A stretch of DNA of 6,556 bases from Dehalococcoidia bacterium (GCA_003552785.1 PUOQ01000026.1:1-6556), one strand, 5' to 3'. Shown: positions 1 through 6,155, numbered from the stretch's first letter. The notes: generated by a model from the letters alone, not told the origin. A program made the numbers and translations.

Positions 1-1487
1 AATATTATAGGATGGCTTCCATGTACAACCTGCATTGCTGCGTCAGCCAAGTAAGCCGCTGCGCCTGTTTTTTGCATGGCTATGCCAAGCGGAATCAGGC
101 CGGCCAGGAAAAAAACCACCTTCCAATCAATAGCGCGGTAAGCTTCGTCAATATTGATCACCCGGGTCAAGACCATGGCAATAGCCCCGGTAAGAAAAGC
201 AATAGAAATAGGGAGGCCTGCAAAAGTAAGGCCAATGGCTGCTGCAAAACAGGTTAAGCCCGTCCACGCTTTGGACCGGTCCGGGGTTTCTGCTTCCAGG
301 GGAGTAACCAGAACAAAGTCGTGCCCCTGCTTGAGTCCTACAAGTTTGTCCCATAGTCCGTGGACTATCAGCATATCACCCGGGGTAAGAATGTGGTCGG
401 AAAAATCGCCTTTAAGCCTTTCCCCATGATGATATAGCATAACAGGTTCTACCCCATAGTGTTTACGAAGGCCAAAGGTCCTCAAACTGTGGCCGGATAT
501 AGCTGACCGGGGCGGTATTATTACTTCGGCAAATCCAGCCGATCCGGGTTCGCTGAGTAAACCGAGCTTTCCAGGCCTGTCCTTGGGTTTTAGAGAAAAA
601 TCATGGGTAAATTTTTCAACATCCTCCTGATTTCCAAGCAGGGCAATGTCCTGGCCGAGTTTAAATCTGGTATGCCTCCAGGGAGCATATTCAAAAGTTT
701 TTTCCTTGCTTAGGGCAAGAATGTTTAAATTGTATTTGTCCCATATCCCGGTTTCTTCAAGGGTTTTGTTTATTGCAGGGCTGCCTGCGGGGATATGGTA
801 ATGCCATATGGCAGACGGAAGCCTCCAGTCATCAATCAACTTCTTTTGAGGCATCGCTTCCTCGGCTTTGGCGGGGCGCTGGGGCAGAAAAAATCTTCCA
901 AACAGGAAGAAAAATAAAATACCGGTTGAAAGTAAAATCAAACCGGCGGGTGTTACAGCGAAAAAGCCGTAGGGTTCGAGAGAAGAGTTAATTAAAAAAT
1001 CGTTAACCAGTATTAACGGCCCGGAACCGACCATGGTCAATGTTCCGCCGAGGATAGCAGCAAAACCAATAGGCATGATTAAACTTGAAGCTGAAATATT
1101 CAGCCTGCGGGAAATATTTAAAACGGAAGGAAGAAAAAGAACAGCTGAGCCTATGTTTTGCATTATGCCTGAAAGGAGGCCAGTTGCAGCCGATACCATG
1201 GCCACAATTTTTGATCTTTTATCTCCGGCTGTATTGATAACCAGGCGTGAAAAATTGTCCATGATGCCTGTTTTTGCTATCCCTCGCCCCATTATCATTA
1301 CTGAAAGCATGGCGATTACAGCATTTGAAGAAAAACCTGACAACACTTCGAAAGGCTCGAGAATTTGCGTCCATCCAAGAGCGAGCATGGCTAAAATGGC
1401 AATTACGTCTATGCGGAGTTTGTCAGTGATAAGCAGGACGATGGTCAAAGAAAGAATGGAAAGCACGATTATAATATCGGTGTTCAT
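1..1487 (-). CDS. SLC13-type permease with two TrkA-C (RCK_C) domains, partial (C-terminus beyond left edge)
   Basis: An open frame of 495 codons runs from ATG at 1487 off the left edge without a stop. The predicted order is an N-terminal membrane half (about residues 4-200), a soluble central part (about 205-405) and the start of a second membrane half (about 408 onward). Residues 110-121 (QNIGSAVLFLPS) and 147-163 (GGTLTMVGSGPLILVND) match the re-entrant and GGT-x-T motifs of the SLC13/DASS anion permeases. Residues 454-480 (DWKVVFFLAGLIPLG...) match the second repeat. Residues about 236-298 and 320-380 look like two TrkA-C domains (SPAINKTLEE... and RSAISGHSLRTFGL... LTPGDMLIVHG), which in such proteins probably bind a regulatory ligand. 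Family members carry sulfate, dicarboxylates or other anions, usually driven by Na+ or H+; the substrate cannot be told here. An AGGAAG ribosome binding site lies four bases before the ATG. The missing C-terminus is due only to the window edge. Confidence 0.9.
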   Translation of the reverse strand, partial: MNTDIIIVLSILSLTIVLLITDKLRIDVIAILAMLALGWTQILEPFEVLSGFSSNAVIAMLSVMIMGRGIAKTGIMDNFSRLVINTAGDKRSKIVAMVSAATGLLSGIMQNIGSAVLFLPSVLNISRRLNISASSLIMPIGFAAILGGTLTMVGSGPLILVNDFLINSSLEPYGFFAVTPAGLILLSTGILFFFLFGRFFLPQRPAKAEEAMPQKKLIDDWRLPSAIWHYHIPAGSPAINKTLEETGIWDKYNLNILALSKEKTFEYAPWRHTRFKLGQDIALLGNQEDVEKFTHDFSLKPKDRPGKLGLLSEPGSAGFAEVIIPPRSAISGHSLRTFGLRKHYGVEPVMLYHHGERLKGDFSDHILTPGDMLIVHGLWDKLVGLKQGHDFVLVTPLEAETPDRSKAWTGLTCFAAAIGLTFAGLPISIAFLTGAIAMVLTRVINIDEAYRAIDWKVVFFLAGLIPLGIAMQKTGAAAYLADAAMQVVHGSHPII

Positions 1488-1783
1488 TCGACTTCCTGCC
1501 TATTGGTTATTTCACCCGGTAAGATTCTTGCAATGATAAATCTGCAAGTGCAAAAAGCGTGCGCAGATACAAAAAGCGCTATCGAGCGAATTAATGGATT
1601 CTATCACAATTGCTATTCGGCTTTCCATCATAATTCGAATGAATATATAAGCATCGCTATATTTTCATTACAAGCGTATTCCACGCATGCAGAAGCACAT
1701 GGCAAAAGAATGTTGGTAATATGCTTGATTATCTGCTCCCGTTAATACGGGCCAATTATGCGGAATGGGGGAAAATATTTATG
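1488..1783. other. Non-coding leader between permease and small membrane-protein gene
   Basis: No convincing coding frame is seen here; the open frame at 1503-1745 on the plus strand has no family resemblance and no ribosome binding site. The region holds the leader of the permease gene, a short hairpin (CCCGT/ACGGG, 1738-1751) without a T-tract, and a direct repeat CAAAAAGCG at 1551-1559 and 1570-1578. Downstream of the 1784-2167 gene no clear rho-independent terminator is visible, so read-through into the permease gene is possible. Confidence 0.6.
1598..1609 (-). promoter_or_regulatory. Candidate extended -10 promoter of the permease gene
   Basis: On the minus strand the sequence TGATAGAAT (minus-strand reading of 1598-1606) fits an extended -10 element, TGn followed by TAGAAT, about 110 bases before the permease ATG. 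No good -35 hexamer lies at 16-18 bases. This is a weak, single-element call. Confidence 0.25.
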
Positions 1784-2167
1784 CTATAAACGCGGTAATT
1801 TGCGTCTGCCGCTGGTCCACATTTCAACCAGAACGCCTATTATTACACATAAAATATAGAAAGACCCCCATACAACCCACCCGTAATGCGGATACTCTGG
1901 AGGTATGTCACTTTTAAACCCGCCAAATAGTTCTCCTGCTATTACTCCCAAAATGTACCCTGCCAGGGTAATTAAAGAAAAGCGGTATTTACCAAATAAT
2001 GAAGGGGTCACAGAAATAAGAGCGGCAAGCCACAATACATTACGCGCCGTCCAGCTGGGCGTATACATGTAATATTGCTGGCCGATATCAAAAAAGTGCC
2101 GGCAAATGACATATACTGCCACATAACACAAGCCTGTGGTGGCAGCATAAAGTAGATTTTTCTTCAA
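1784..2167 (-). CDS. Small four-helix membrane protein of unknown function (TTG start)
   Basis: This encodes 127 residues that I do not assign to a known family. Four hydrophobic segments are visible at about residues 5-24, 43-58, 63-83 and 96-116, and a basic tail (GRRKLPRL) ends the protein, so it is predicted to be an integral inner-membrane protein. Residues 26-42 (DIGQQYYMYTPSWTARN) and 84-95 form the main loops. The start is TTG at 2167: AGGAAGG lies four bases upstream, an in-frame TAA directly precedes the TTG, and the first internal ATG (residue 33) would remove the first helix. The gene diverges from the 2359-3573 membrane protein gene, and its product might act at the membrane with it, but nothing in the sequence proves this. 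The stop is TAG. Confidence 0.72.
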   Translation of the reverse strand: MKKNLLYAATTGLCYVAVYVICRHFFDIGQQYYMYTPSWTARNVLWLAALISVTPSLFGKYRFSLITLAGYILGVIAGELFGGFKSDIPPEYPHYGWVVWGSFYILCVIIGVLVEMWTSGRRKLPRL

Positions 2168-2171
2168 TTAA

Positions 2172-2178
2172 CCTTCCT
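2172..2178 (-). promoter_or_regulatory. Ribosome binding site fixing the TTG start
   Basis: AGGAAGG on the minus strand lies four bases before TTG at 2167. Together with the in-frame TAA touching the TTG, it makes this the only reasonable start for the 127-residue protein. Confidence 0.7.
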
Positions 2179-2195
2179 GAAAAGCCTTCGTACTG

Positions 2196-2223
2196 AGTAT
2201 ATTATAGCTTTTCTACCGGTAAA
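2196..2223 (-). promoter_or_regulatory. Candidate promoter of the 127-residue membrane protein gene
   Basis: The minus strand carries a perfect TATAAT (2201-2206) overlapping TATACT (2196-2201). TTTACC at 2218-2223 would serve as a -35 for TATACT with a 16-base spacer. The start of transcription would fall some 20 bases before the TTG start codon, leaving room for the AGGAAGG site. The plus strand of the same AT-rich block also reads TATATT/TATTAT, so bidirectional activity is possible. Confidence 0.45.
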
Positions 2224-2354
2224 TGAAACGCTTTATTATCTGTTTGGTTACCTTGGCAGTTGCTATAATTGCCGGCTCATCCTGTAATCATGCCCGGTGG
2301 ATGGCAACCGGTGGTTTCATTATTGACAATTATTTTACCTCAAAGGTAACCTGA
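2223..2354 (+). CDS. Possible 43-residue lipoprotein-like peptide
   Basis: An ATG at 2223 opens 43 codons ending in TGA at 2352-2354, four bases before the ATG of the large membrane protein gene. The N-terminus (MKRFIICLVTLAVAIIAGSSC) has a basic start, a hydrophobic core and a cysteine at position 21, as in type II signal peptides. However, the -3 residue is Gly rather than Leu/Val/Ile, so the lipobox is poor. The remaining 22 residues show no motif. There is no clear ribosome binding site upstream, and a strong extended -10 element lies inside the frame, so an alternative view is an untranslated leader. If real, its stop would allow translational coupling to the next gene. Confidence 0.35.
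   Translation: MKRFIICLVTLAVAIIAGSSCNHARWMATGGFIIDNYFTSKVT
2261..2269 (+). promoter_or_regulatory. Candidate extended -10 promoter of the 404-residue membrane protein gene
   Basis: TGCTATAAT is a perfect extended -10 element on the plus strand. The -35 region (about 2241-2246, TGTTTG) is weak, as is common with extended -10 promoters. Transcription would start near 2276, giving a leader of roughly 80 bases before ATG at 2359. It lies within the possible small ORF at 2223-2354, so both cannot easily be functional on the same transcript. Confidence 0.35.
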
Positions 2355-2358
2355 GAGT

Positions 2359-3573
2359 ATGGTTAAAAACAGTTTTGCCAGTGCTATTAACAAAATACAG
2401 GGGTTTATGCGCAACCCTGCTGTCTTCGTAAGGGATATACAGGCTTCAGCCCTGCTTGAAGATTTTTTTGTGTCAGCAATAGCCGCAATACTGGCTATCC
2501 GGCTTTATCTTCAACTTACCGGCTTTCCTCAGCTCGGGTTTGGTCCACTGCATATAGCCCACATGCTCTGGGGCGGGCTGCTCATGCTAATTGCCCTGGT
2601 CTTATTGATGGCCTTCCTGGATCACAGGGCCAAAGTAATGGCGGCAGTGCTCGGTGGGTTAGGTTTCGGCACTTTTATTGATGAGTTGGGCAAATTCATC
2701 ACCCAGGACAATGATTACTTTTTCCAGCCAACGGTCGCTTTGATCTACATCGTCTTTGTGCTTATGTACTTTGCCTTCCGGGCGGTCGCCAGACAGCGGC
2801 CTCTTTCCAAGCAGGAGAGTTTGGCAAACGTTTTTGATATCGCAAAACAGGGGAGCCTGTCCGGGTTGGATCAGGAGAAATACAACAGTGCCATGAAGCT
2901 ACTGCAAAATTCCGGACCCGGGCCATTGGGCGAGGGCCTGGAATCAATTTTACAAAAATTGCACGTAGAGCCCTCGAAGACTTCAAGGCCCATTGAAAAA
3001 TTCAAAGCAACTCTGGAGAGGTTTTACGAATGGGCGGCGTCCAGATGGTGGTTCAGCGGCATCGTTATCACTTTCTTTGCGTTTACCGCCATTACATCTG
3101 TATCTGCGGTGGTAGCTGTGGTTGAGTGGTCGCTCGGCTTGATGTTGTGGGTGGGTGCAGGCACGATTATATTGTTAGCCCTGATCTTGTCGCGCCGGGT
3201 TAAGTCTCACCCTCTAAAATTTCTGGTTTTTGCAGGCATCATCATCGTTTCAATTCTGGTGAGCTGGGCCGTACTGGGCAACATCAAAGGGATGCCTCTT
3301 ACAATAATCGACTGGGCTCAGCTTATATTCCCTGCTATATCAGGGTTAATAATTGTGATCGGGATATTGGAACTTGCCCGGTCCCGGCTGCAGGCATACC
3401 TGATGTTTAGAAGGGCGATACTGATTTCAATTTTCTTCACCCAGGTTCTTTCCTTTTACGAACAGCAGTTCCTTGCTCTGCTGGGCCTTGCTTTGAATAT
3501 ACTTATACTTATTGCTTTGCGCTATATGATAAGAAACGAGAGTATGAAGAAGGGAAGCAAGTACATTACATAA
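2359..3573 (+). CDS. Polytopic membrane protein of unknown function (FIDE-GKFIT-NDYFF core)
   Basis: This encodes 404 residues with about nine or ten hydrophobic segments: about 35-54, 66-86, 94-106, 122-142, then 232-256, 260-278, 287-306, 318-340, 350-366 and 369-390. Between residues 143 and 228 lies a hydrophilic, partly helical domain, presumably cytoplasmic given its basic flank (RAVARQRPLSKQ). The stretch from HIAHMLWGG (65-73) through LGGLGFGTFIDELGKFIT (98-115) to NDYFF (118-122) is dense in acidic, aromatic and glycine residues inside the membrane part. It looks like the conserved core of an uncharacterised bacterial family that I recall but cannot name; no catalytic activity can be inferred. 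The upstream ribosome binding site is poor (GAGAG one base before ATG). ATG at 2407 (residue 17), preceded by AGGGG three bases away, is an alternative start that keeps all helices. The gene ends with TAA and is followed by a terminator. Confidence 0.8.
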   Translation: MVKNSFASAINKIQGFMRNPAVFVRDIQASALLEDFFVSAIAAILAIRLYLQLTGFPQLGFGPLHIAHMLWGGLLMLIALVLLMAFLDHRAKVMAAVLGGLGFGTFIDELGKFITQDNDYFFQPTVALIYIVFVLMYFAFRAVARQRPLSKQESLANVFDIAKQGSLSGLDQEKYNSAMKLLQNSGPGPLGEGLESILQKLHVEPSKTSRPIEKFKATLERFYEWAASRWWFSGIVITFFAFTAITSVSAVVAVVEWSLGLMLWVGAGTIILLALILSRRVKSHPLKFLVFAGIIIVSILVSWAVLGNIKGMPLTIIDWAQLIFPAISGLIIVIGILELARSRLQAYLMFRRAILISIFFTQVLSFYEQQFLALLGLALNILILIALRYMIRNESMKKGSKYIT

Positions 3574-3592
3574 CGTATGGCAACAATCTAAT

Positions 3593-3643
3593 ACACCACC
3601 TGCAAGGGGTGTGCTAAAAGATACGGCCACAATTACTTTGTGG
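3593..3643 (+). other. Two hairpins in the 3' untranslated region
   Basis: Two inverted repeats precede the terminator: ACACC/GGTGT (3593-3597 with 3608-3612, ten-base loop) and a perfect CCACAA-TTACT-TTGTGG (3627-3643). They make the 3' end of the 404-residue gene transcript structured. Function is unknown; they could protect the RNA 3' end. Confidence 0.4.
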
Positions 3644-3648
3644 TGTTT

Positions 3649-3678
3649 GCCAGGGTGTAAAAACCCTGGCTTTCTGTT
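3649..3678 (+). terminator. Rho-independent terminator of the 404-residue membrane protein gene
   Basis: A perfect seven-pair stem GCCAGGG/CCCTGGC (3649-3655 with 3664-3670) closes an eight-base loop and is followed by TTTCTGTT. It sits about 75 bases after the TAA stop. On the minus strand the hairpin is followed by AAACACC rather than a T-tract, so it serves mainly the plus-strand transcript. Confidence 0.75.
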
Positions 3679-3732
3679 ACCGGCTCAGAATGCGATCAAA
3701 GTATCCTGATGGTTGCTGCCATGATTCAGGGG

Positions 3733-4008
3733 TTATTTTTCTAACTGGATCTCGGCTGACCGGAGGTTGCCGGAAACATCTATCAAGGACTGGCCTATCA
3801 ACTTGGCAACCTCTGCCGGCATGCACAGCTCACCATGCCAGTAACCATTCGGAACTTGCGGACCTGTGATGGTGATTGTTATATAACGCTCATCTCCCTT
3901 GAGATCTTTCAACTTGTACTGGCCTCTTGAAACCTTAATGCTGTTTACGTTGTTTATTACACCGCCATAAGGTTCCGTTTTAGCAACACTTATTCCAACT
4001 TGAGCCAT
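3733..4008 (-). CDS. Small protein of unknown function, 91 residues
   Basis: This encodes 91 residues that I do not recognise. It has no signal peptide or membrane segment and is expected to be cytoplasmic. The pattern of alternating residues (residues 19-50, e.g. SIKVSRGQYKLKDL and RYITITITG) suggests a beta-strand-rich fold, followed by a probable helix (MPAEVAKLIGQSLIDV, residues 63-78) and a final strand (SAEIQLEK). A single cysteine is at residue 62. The coding call is well supported: AAGGAGG lies seven bases before ATG at 4008, and a promoter candidate sits just upstream. It follows the redoxin gene in the same direction with an 86-base gap, so it may be partly co-transcribed, but a role in redox biology would be speculation. 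The stop is TAA. Confidence 0.75.
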   Translation of the reverse strand: MAQVGISVAKTEPYGGVINNVNSIKVSRGQYKLKDLKGDERYITITITGPQVPNGYWHGELCMPAEVAKLIGQSLIDVSGNLRSAEIQLEK

Positions 4009-4015
4009 GGTCTTG

Positions 4016-4063
4016 CCTCCTTCATATAACTTTAATTAATATCATAATAACAAAAGAAGGCAA
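4016..4063 (-). promoter_or_regulatory. Candidate promoter and strong ribosome binding site of the 91-residue gene
   Basis: On the minus strand TTGCCT (4058-4063) and TATTAA (4036-4041) are separated by 16 bases, followed by a short AT-rich leader and AAGGAGG (4016-4022) seven bases before the ATG. The ribosome binding site is strong; the promoter is of moderate quality. Confidence 0.45.
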
Positions 4064-4094
4064 TGAAATGGAACACATTAACCCGTTTGTCCTG

Positions 4095-4571
4095 TTAACT
4101 CTGAAATTCTTCATTCAATTTGTCGAGCATAGAAAGAAGCCGGGGGTTTTCAGGGATATCGCTCATGGACTGGCCAAAATGCTTAAAGCGGATATCGCCG
4201 TTTTTATCCACAATCAACGTAGCCGGCATACGCCCGAGTTTTGTAAGCTTTTTTTGCTGGCCATATAAATCGGCTATCAGGTGCTGAGGGTCCCCGATTC
4301 CGGTAAAAGGCATTTCATGCTCGCGCCACCACCGGGCAAAAGTTTCTTTGTCTTCCGGGCCTATCGCAATGATTTCTGTGTCTCTATCTACAAATTCCTG
4401 GTAATCCTGGCGCAAATGCGCCATATGCCTGCGGCAGTATGGTCAACCAAAGCCGCGATTAAACACAAGCAGGACATTTTTTGAGCCTTTGTAGTCAGAT
4501 AGCTTTACCAAACGGCCCTCGCTATCAGTAGCGCTAAAATCAGGTGCTTCCAACCATTCTTCTATTTTCAT
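4095..4571 (-). CDS. Putative selenoprotein: redoxin (AhpC/TSA, thioredoxin fold) with in-frame UGA in a UxxC motif
   Basis: Read through one in-frame TGA (4443-4445), the frame gives 158 residues from ATG 4571 to TAA at 4095. The N-terminus (EAPDFSATDSEGRLVKLSDYKGSKNVLLVFNRGFG, residues 8-42) is a typical redoxin start. Residue 43 is the TGA, followed by PYCRRHMAHLRQ, so the active site reads U-P-Y-C where relatives have C-P-Y-C. A presumed cis-proline lies in MPATLIVDKNGDI (115-127). The product is likely a cytoplasmic thiol/selenol oxidoreductase or peroxidase-like enzyme; its substrate is unknown. Evidence against a dead gene: coding character on both sides in one frame, GGGAGA seven bases before ATG 4571, no ribosome binding site before the internal ATG 4424, and hairpins directly after TGA. 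TGA is not a general Trp codon, since tryptophans here use TGG. Alternatives are a nonsense-mutated pseudogene or sequencing error. Reading the gene as 4095-4424 alone would remove the active site. Confidence 0.8.
4408..4442 (-). promoter_or_regulatory. Candidate bacterial SECIS element next to the UGA codon
   Basis: The minus-strand RNA right after UGA can form two overlapping hairpins. Hairpin A (4442-4421) pairs CCAUA with UAUGG and UGCC with GGCA, with one bulged C and a GCA apical loop that begins with G. Its loop starts 11 bases after UGA, closer than usual for bacterial SECIS. Hairpin B (4423-4408) is a perfect UGGCGC/GCGCCA stem with an AUUU loop, 25 bases after UGA, a usual distance but lacking the conserved loop G. 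They share three bases and so compete at their junction. Either could recruit SelB, which carries Sec-tRNA; which one does is inference. Confidence 0.5.
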
Positions 4572-4578
4572 AATGCTA

Positions 4579-4584
4579 TCTCCC
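4579..4584 (-). promoter_or_regulatory. Ribosome binding site of the redoxin gene
   Basis: GGGAGA on the minus strand lies seven bases before ATG 4571. It places the true start upstream of the in-frame TGA and so supports read-through rather than a start at 4424. Confidence 0.65.
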
Positions 4585-4608
4585 TCTACCCTGTTTTTGG
4601 ATGATGTT

Positions 4609-4636
4609 TTATTACAATCAATTCATTCTTATTGAA
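4609..4636 (-). promoter_or_regulatory. Weak promoter candidate of the redoxin gene
   Basis: On the minus strand TTCAAT (4631-4636) and TAATAA (4609-4614) are spaced by 16 bases within the 65-base gap after the diguanylate cyclase stop. Both hexamers deviate from consensus; co-transcription with the upstream gene is equally possible. Confidence 0.25.
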
Positions 4637-6040
4637 CTAATGGCTGTTACGTCCAGGGTTTTTCTGATGGTACATCATATCTTCGGCCTGTTTGAAGACG
4701 TTTTCGAATAATTCATTCTCCATGTTTTTTGTGTGCCAACCGAACGAAACAGACAAATTAACCCCGGATACTTCATTTTTAGAAATTTCTGATTTAATTC
4801 TTTCTACCAGTTTTTCTGCGCCTTGGGAGCCGGTTTTTGGTAGCAGGATAACAAATTCATCACCACCTATTCTGGCAACAATTTCATCCTTTCGGCACAC
4901 ATTTTTCAAAACATTGGCAAGTGCTTTCAACAGCTCATCTCCAGCCTGGTGTCCAAACGTATCATTGGTTAATTTCAAATCATCCAAATCTGCCATAATA
5001 ATGCTGATTGGCAAATTCCTGGGCACATCGGTCCTTTTTAATTCTTCTTCATAGAACCTGCGGTTATAAAGCCCGGTCAACTGGTCATGGAAGCTTAAAT
5101 AAAGGGTTTGCTTTTCTACCTTTTTTCGCTCGGTTATGTCTTCAAACACTGCTACAAATTGCTTCTCTCCTAGAGGATATGCAGCCACCCGGTAAAACCT
5201 CTGCAAGAATTCAGAAAATTGCTCGAAAACCACCGACTGTTCCGTCTGAACGACCGTGCCATAGGCCTCGATGAAACTAATACATTCTTTACAGGGAAAT
5301 ACTTCCGTTGCCCTTTTTCCCAGAACATCCTTCAATCTCAAACCGGTGTGAGCTTCAAATGCAGGATTTGCTTCTAAAAATATGTAATCTACAGGCTTTC
5401 CTTTATCATCCAGAATCATTTCATGAAGGGCAATACCTTCAAGAGAATTGTAAAATAAATTAGTGTAAAGCTTTTCACTTTTCTCGGCTCTCTGCTCAGT
5501 TGAGAGCAACCGCCTGGCTCCCCAAAACGAAGCTCCGCTAATAGCAATGCTAGAAACGATAAACAATAAAAGATTTAATGGGGAGGGGCTGGATATAATA
5601 AACGAGCCAATAACTCCGAGCAGTAGCAGGATGTTGGCATACAACAGGGCTTTCCAGCGGTAGAAAAGGAAATTCATTACCGGGATTACAAGCAGGAGGG
5701 CTACGATTGCACCGGCATCGTATCCCTCCTGAACGCCCATAAATATCAAATTAACTATAGCACCTACAGCGAGGGTGTAAAAAAGTATCCCCATGTGTTT
5801 TTGCACAAAAGAAATAATATAAGACAATATCACCAGACCGCCAAAAGCTGCTGCAAATAACAGCCTGTGCGTTAACGGAATCAGGTCATCAACTCCCAGC
5901 ACCGGCTCCAGCAGCAGGCCGAATATCAGATAAAGAAATGCGGCAAAACCCGAAGCAATTCGCAGAATCCGCAACGTTCTAACTGATTTTGTCATAACGG
6001 GTTGTTTCGCTTTGCTTTGTCCAGGCATTTTCAAACCCAT
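4637..6040 (-). CDS. Membrane-anchored PAS-GGDEF diguanylate cyclase
   Basis: This 467-residue protein makes cyclic di-GMP from two GTP at the inner membrane. Residues about 22-178 hold about six hydrophobic segments (for example 25-45, 59-79, 84-101, 107-125, 131-150, 155-173), forming a membrane sensor region. A short linker (180-192) leads to a PAS domain (about 193-303, ending in the typical VFEDITERKK). The GGDEF domain (about 312-460) starts with HDQLTGLYNRRFYEEEL, carries the metal-binding DLDDLK (351-356) and NDTFGHQAGDELL, and has an intact RIGGDEF (390-396), so it is expected to be active. The allosteric I-site, normally RxxD nine to six residues before GGDEF, reads R383-K-D-E386, an Asp to Glu change. 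The PAS domain has an unusual C250-K-E-C253. The start is uncertain: ATG 6040, 6028 and 5995 all lack a good ribosome binding site. The gene ends with TAG, 65 bases before the redoxin start. Confidence 0.93.
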   Translation of the reverse strand: MGLKMPGQSKAKQPVMTKSVRTLRILRIASGFAAFLYLIFGLLLEPVLGVDDLIPLTHRLLFAAAFGGLVILSYIISFVQKHMGILFYTLAVGAIVNLIFMGVQEGYDAGAIVALLLVIPVMNFLFYRWKALLYANILLLLGVIGSFIISSPSPLNLLLFIVSSIAISGASFWGARRLLSTEQRAEKSEKLYTNLFYNSLEGIALHEMILDDKGKPVDYIFLEANPAFEAHTGLRLKDVLGKRATEVFPCKECISFIEAYGTVVQTEQSVVFEQFSEFLQRFYRVAAYPLGEKQFVAVFEDITERKKVEKQTLYLSFHDQLTGLYNRRFYEEELKRTDVPRNLPISIIMADLDDLKLTNDTFGHQAGDELLKALANVLKNVCRKDEIVARIGGDEFVILLPKTGSQGAEKLVERIKSEISKNEVSGVNLSVSFGWHTKNMENELFENVFKQAEDMMYHQKNPGRNSH

Positions 6041-6087
6041 TGTAGCAGGATGGTGTATGTAATAACTACTATCCCAGAAGGAGTGTC

Positions 6088-6103
6088 ACTGATTATAATC
6101 AGT
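6088..6103. promoter_or_regulatory. 16-bp perfect palindrome overlapping a -10 element
   Basis: ACTGATTATAATCAGT is its own reverse complement and contains TATAAT on both strands. It lies about 50 bases before the diguanylate cyclase start. A second copy of its half, TGATTATAA, occurs at 6154-6162, 64 bases away. A dimeric repressor or activator could bind here; the regulator is unknown. Confidence 0.4.
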
Positions 6104-6155
6104 ACAATCTATTATGCAGGTGACAATAATTATTAGTGACCAAAACGAGAACATG

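Noticed and set aside
1033..1536. Plus-strand 167-codon open frame
   Set aside because: It is antisense to the well-supported permease gene and its translation has no family resemblance.
1738..1751. Hairpin CCCGT/ACGGG as terminator of the 127-residue gene
   Set aside because: The stem has only five pairs and no T-tract follows on either strand.
2323..2352. Promoter formed by a perfect TTGACA at 2323-2328 and TAACCT
   Set aside because: The -10 is poor and transcription would start at the ATG itself, which would make a leaderless message.
4095..4424. A stand-alone 109-residue protein starting at ATG 4424
   Set aside because: It lacks a ribosome binding site and the first strands and active site of the redoxin fold; the frame continues upstream through TGA to a proper start at 4571.
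4443..4445. General reassignment of TGA to an amino acid such as Trp or Gly
   Set aside because: Tryptophans in all genes of the window use TGG and the other long frames have no internal TGA, so only this site needs recoding.
4692..5054. Plus-strand 120-codon open frame
   Set aside because: It is antisense to the GGDEF domain, whose motifs clearly define the coding strand.
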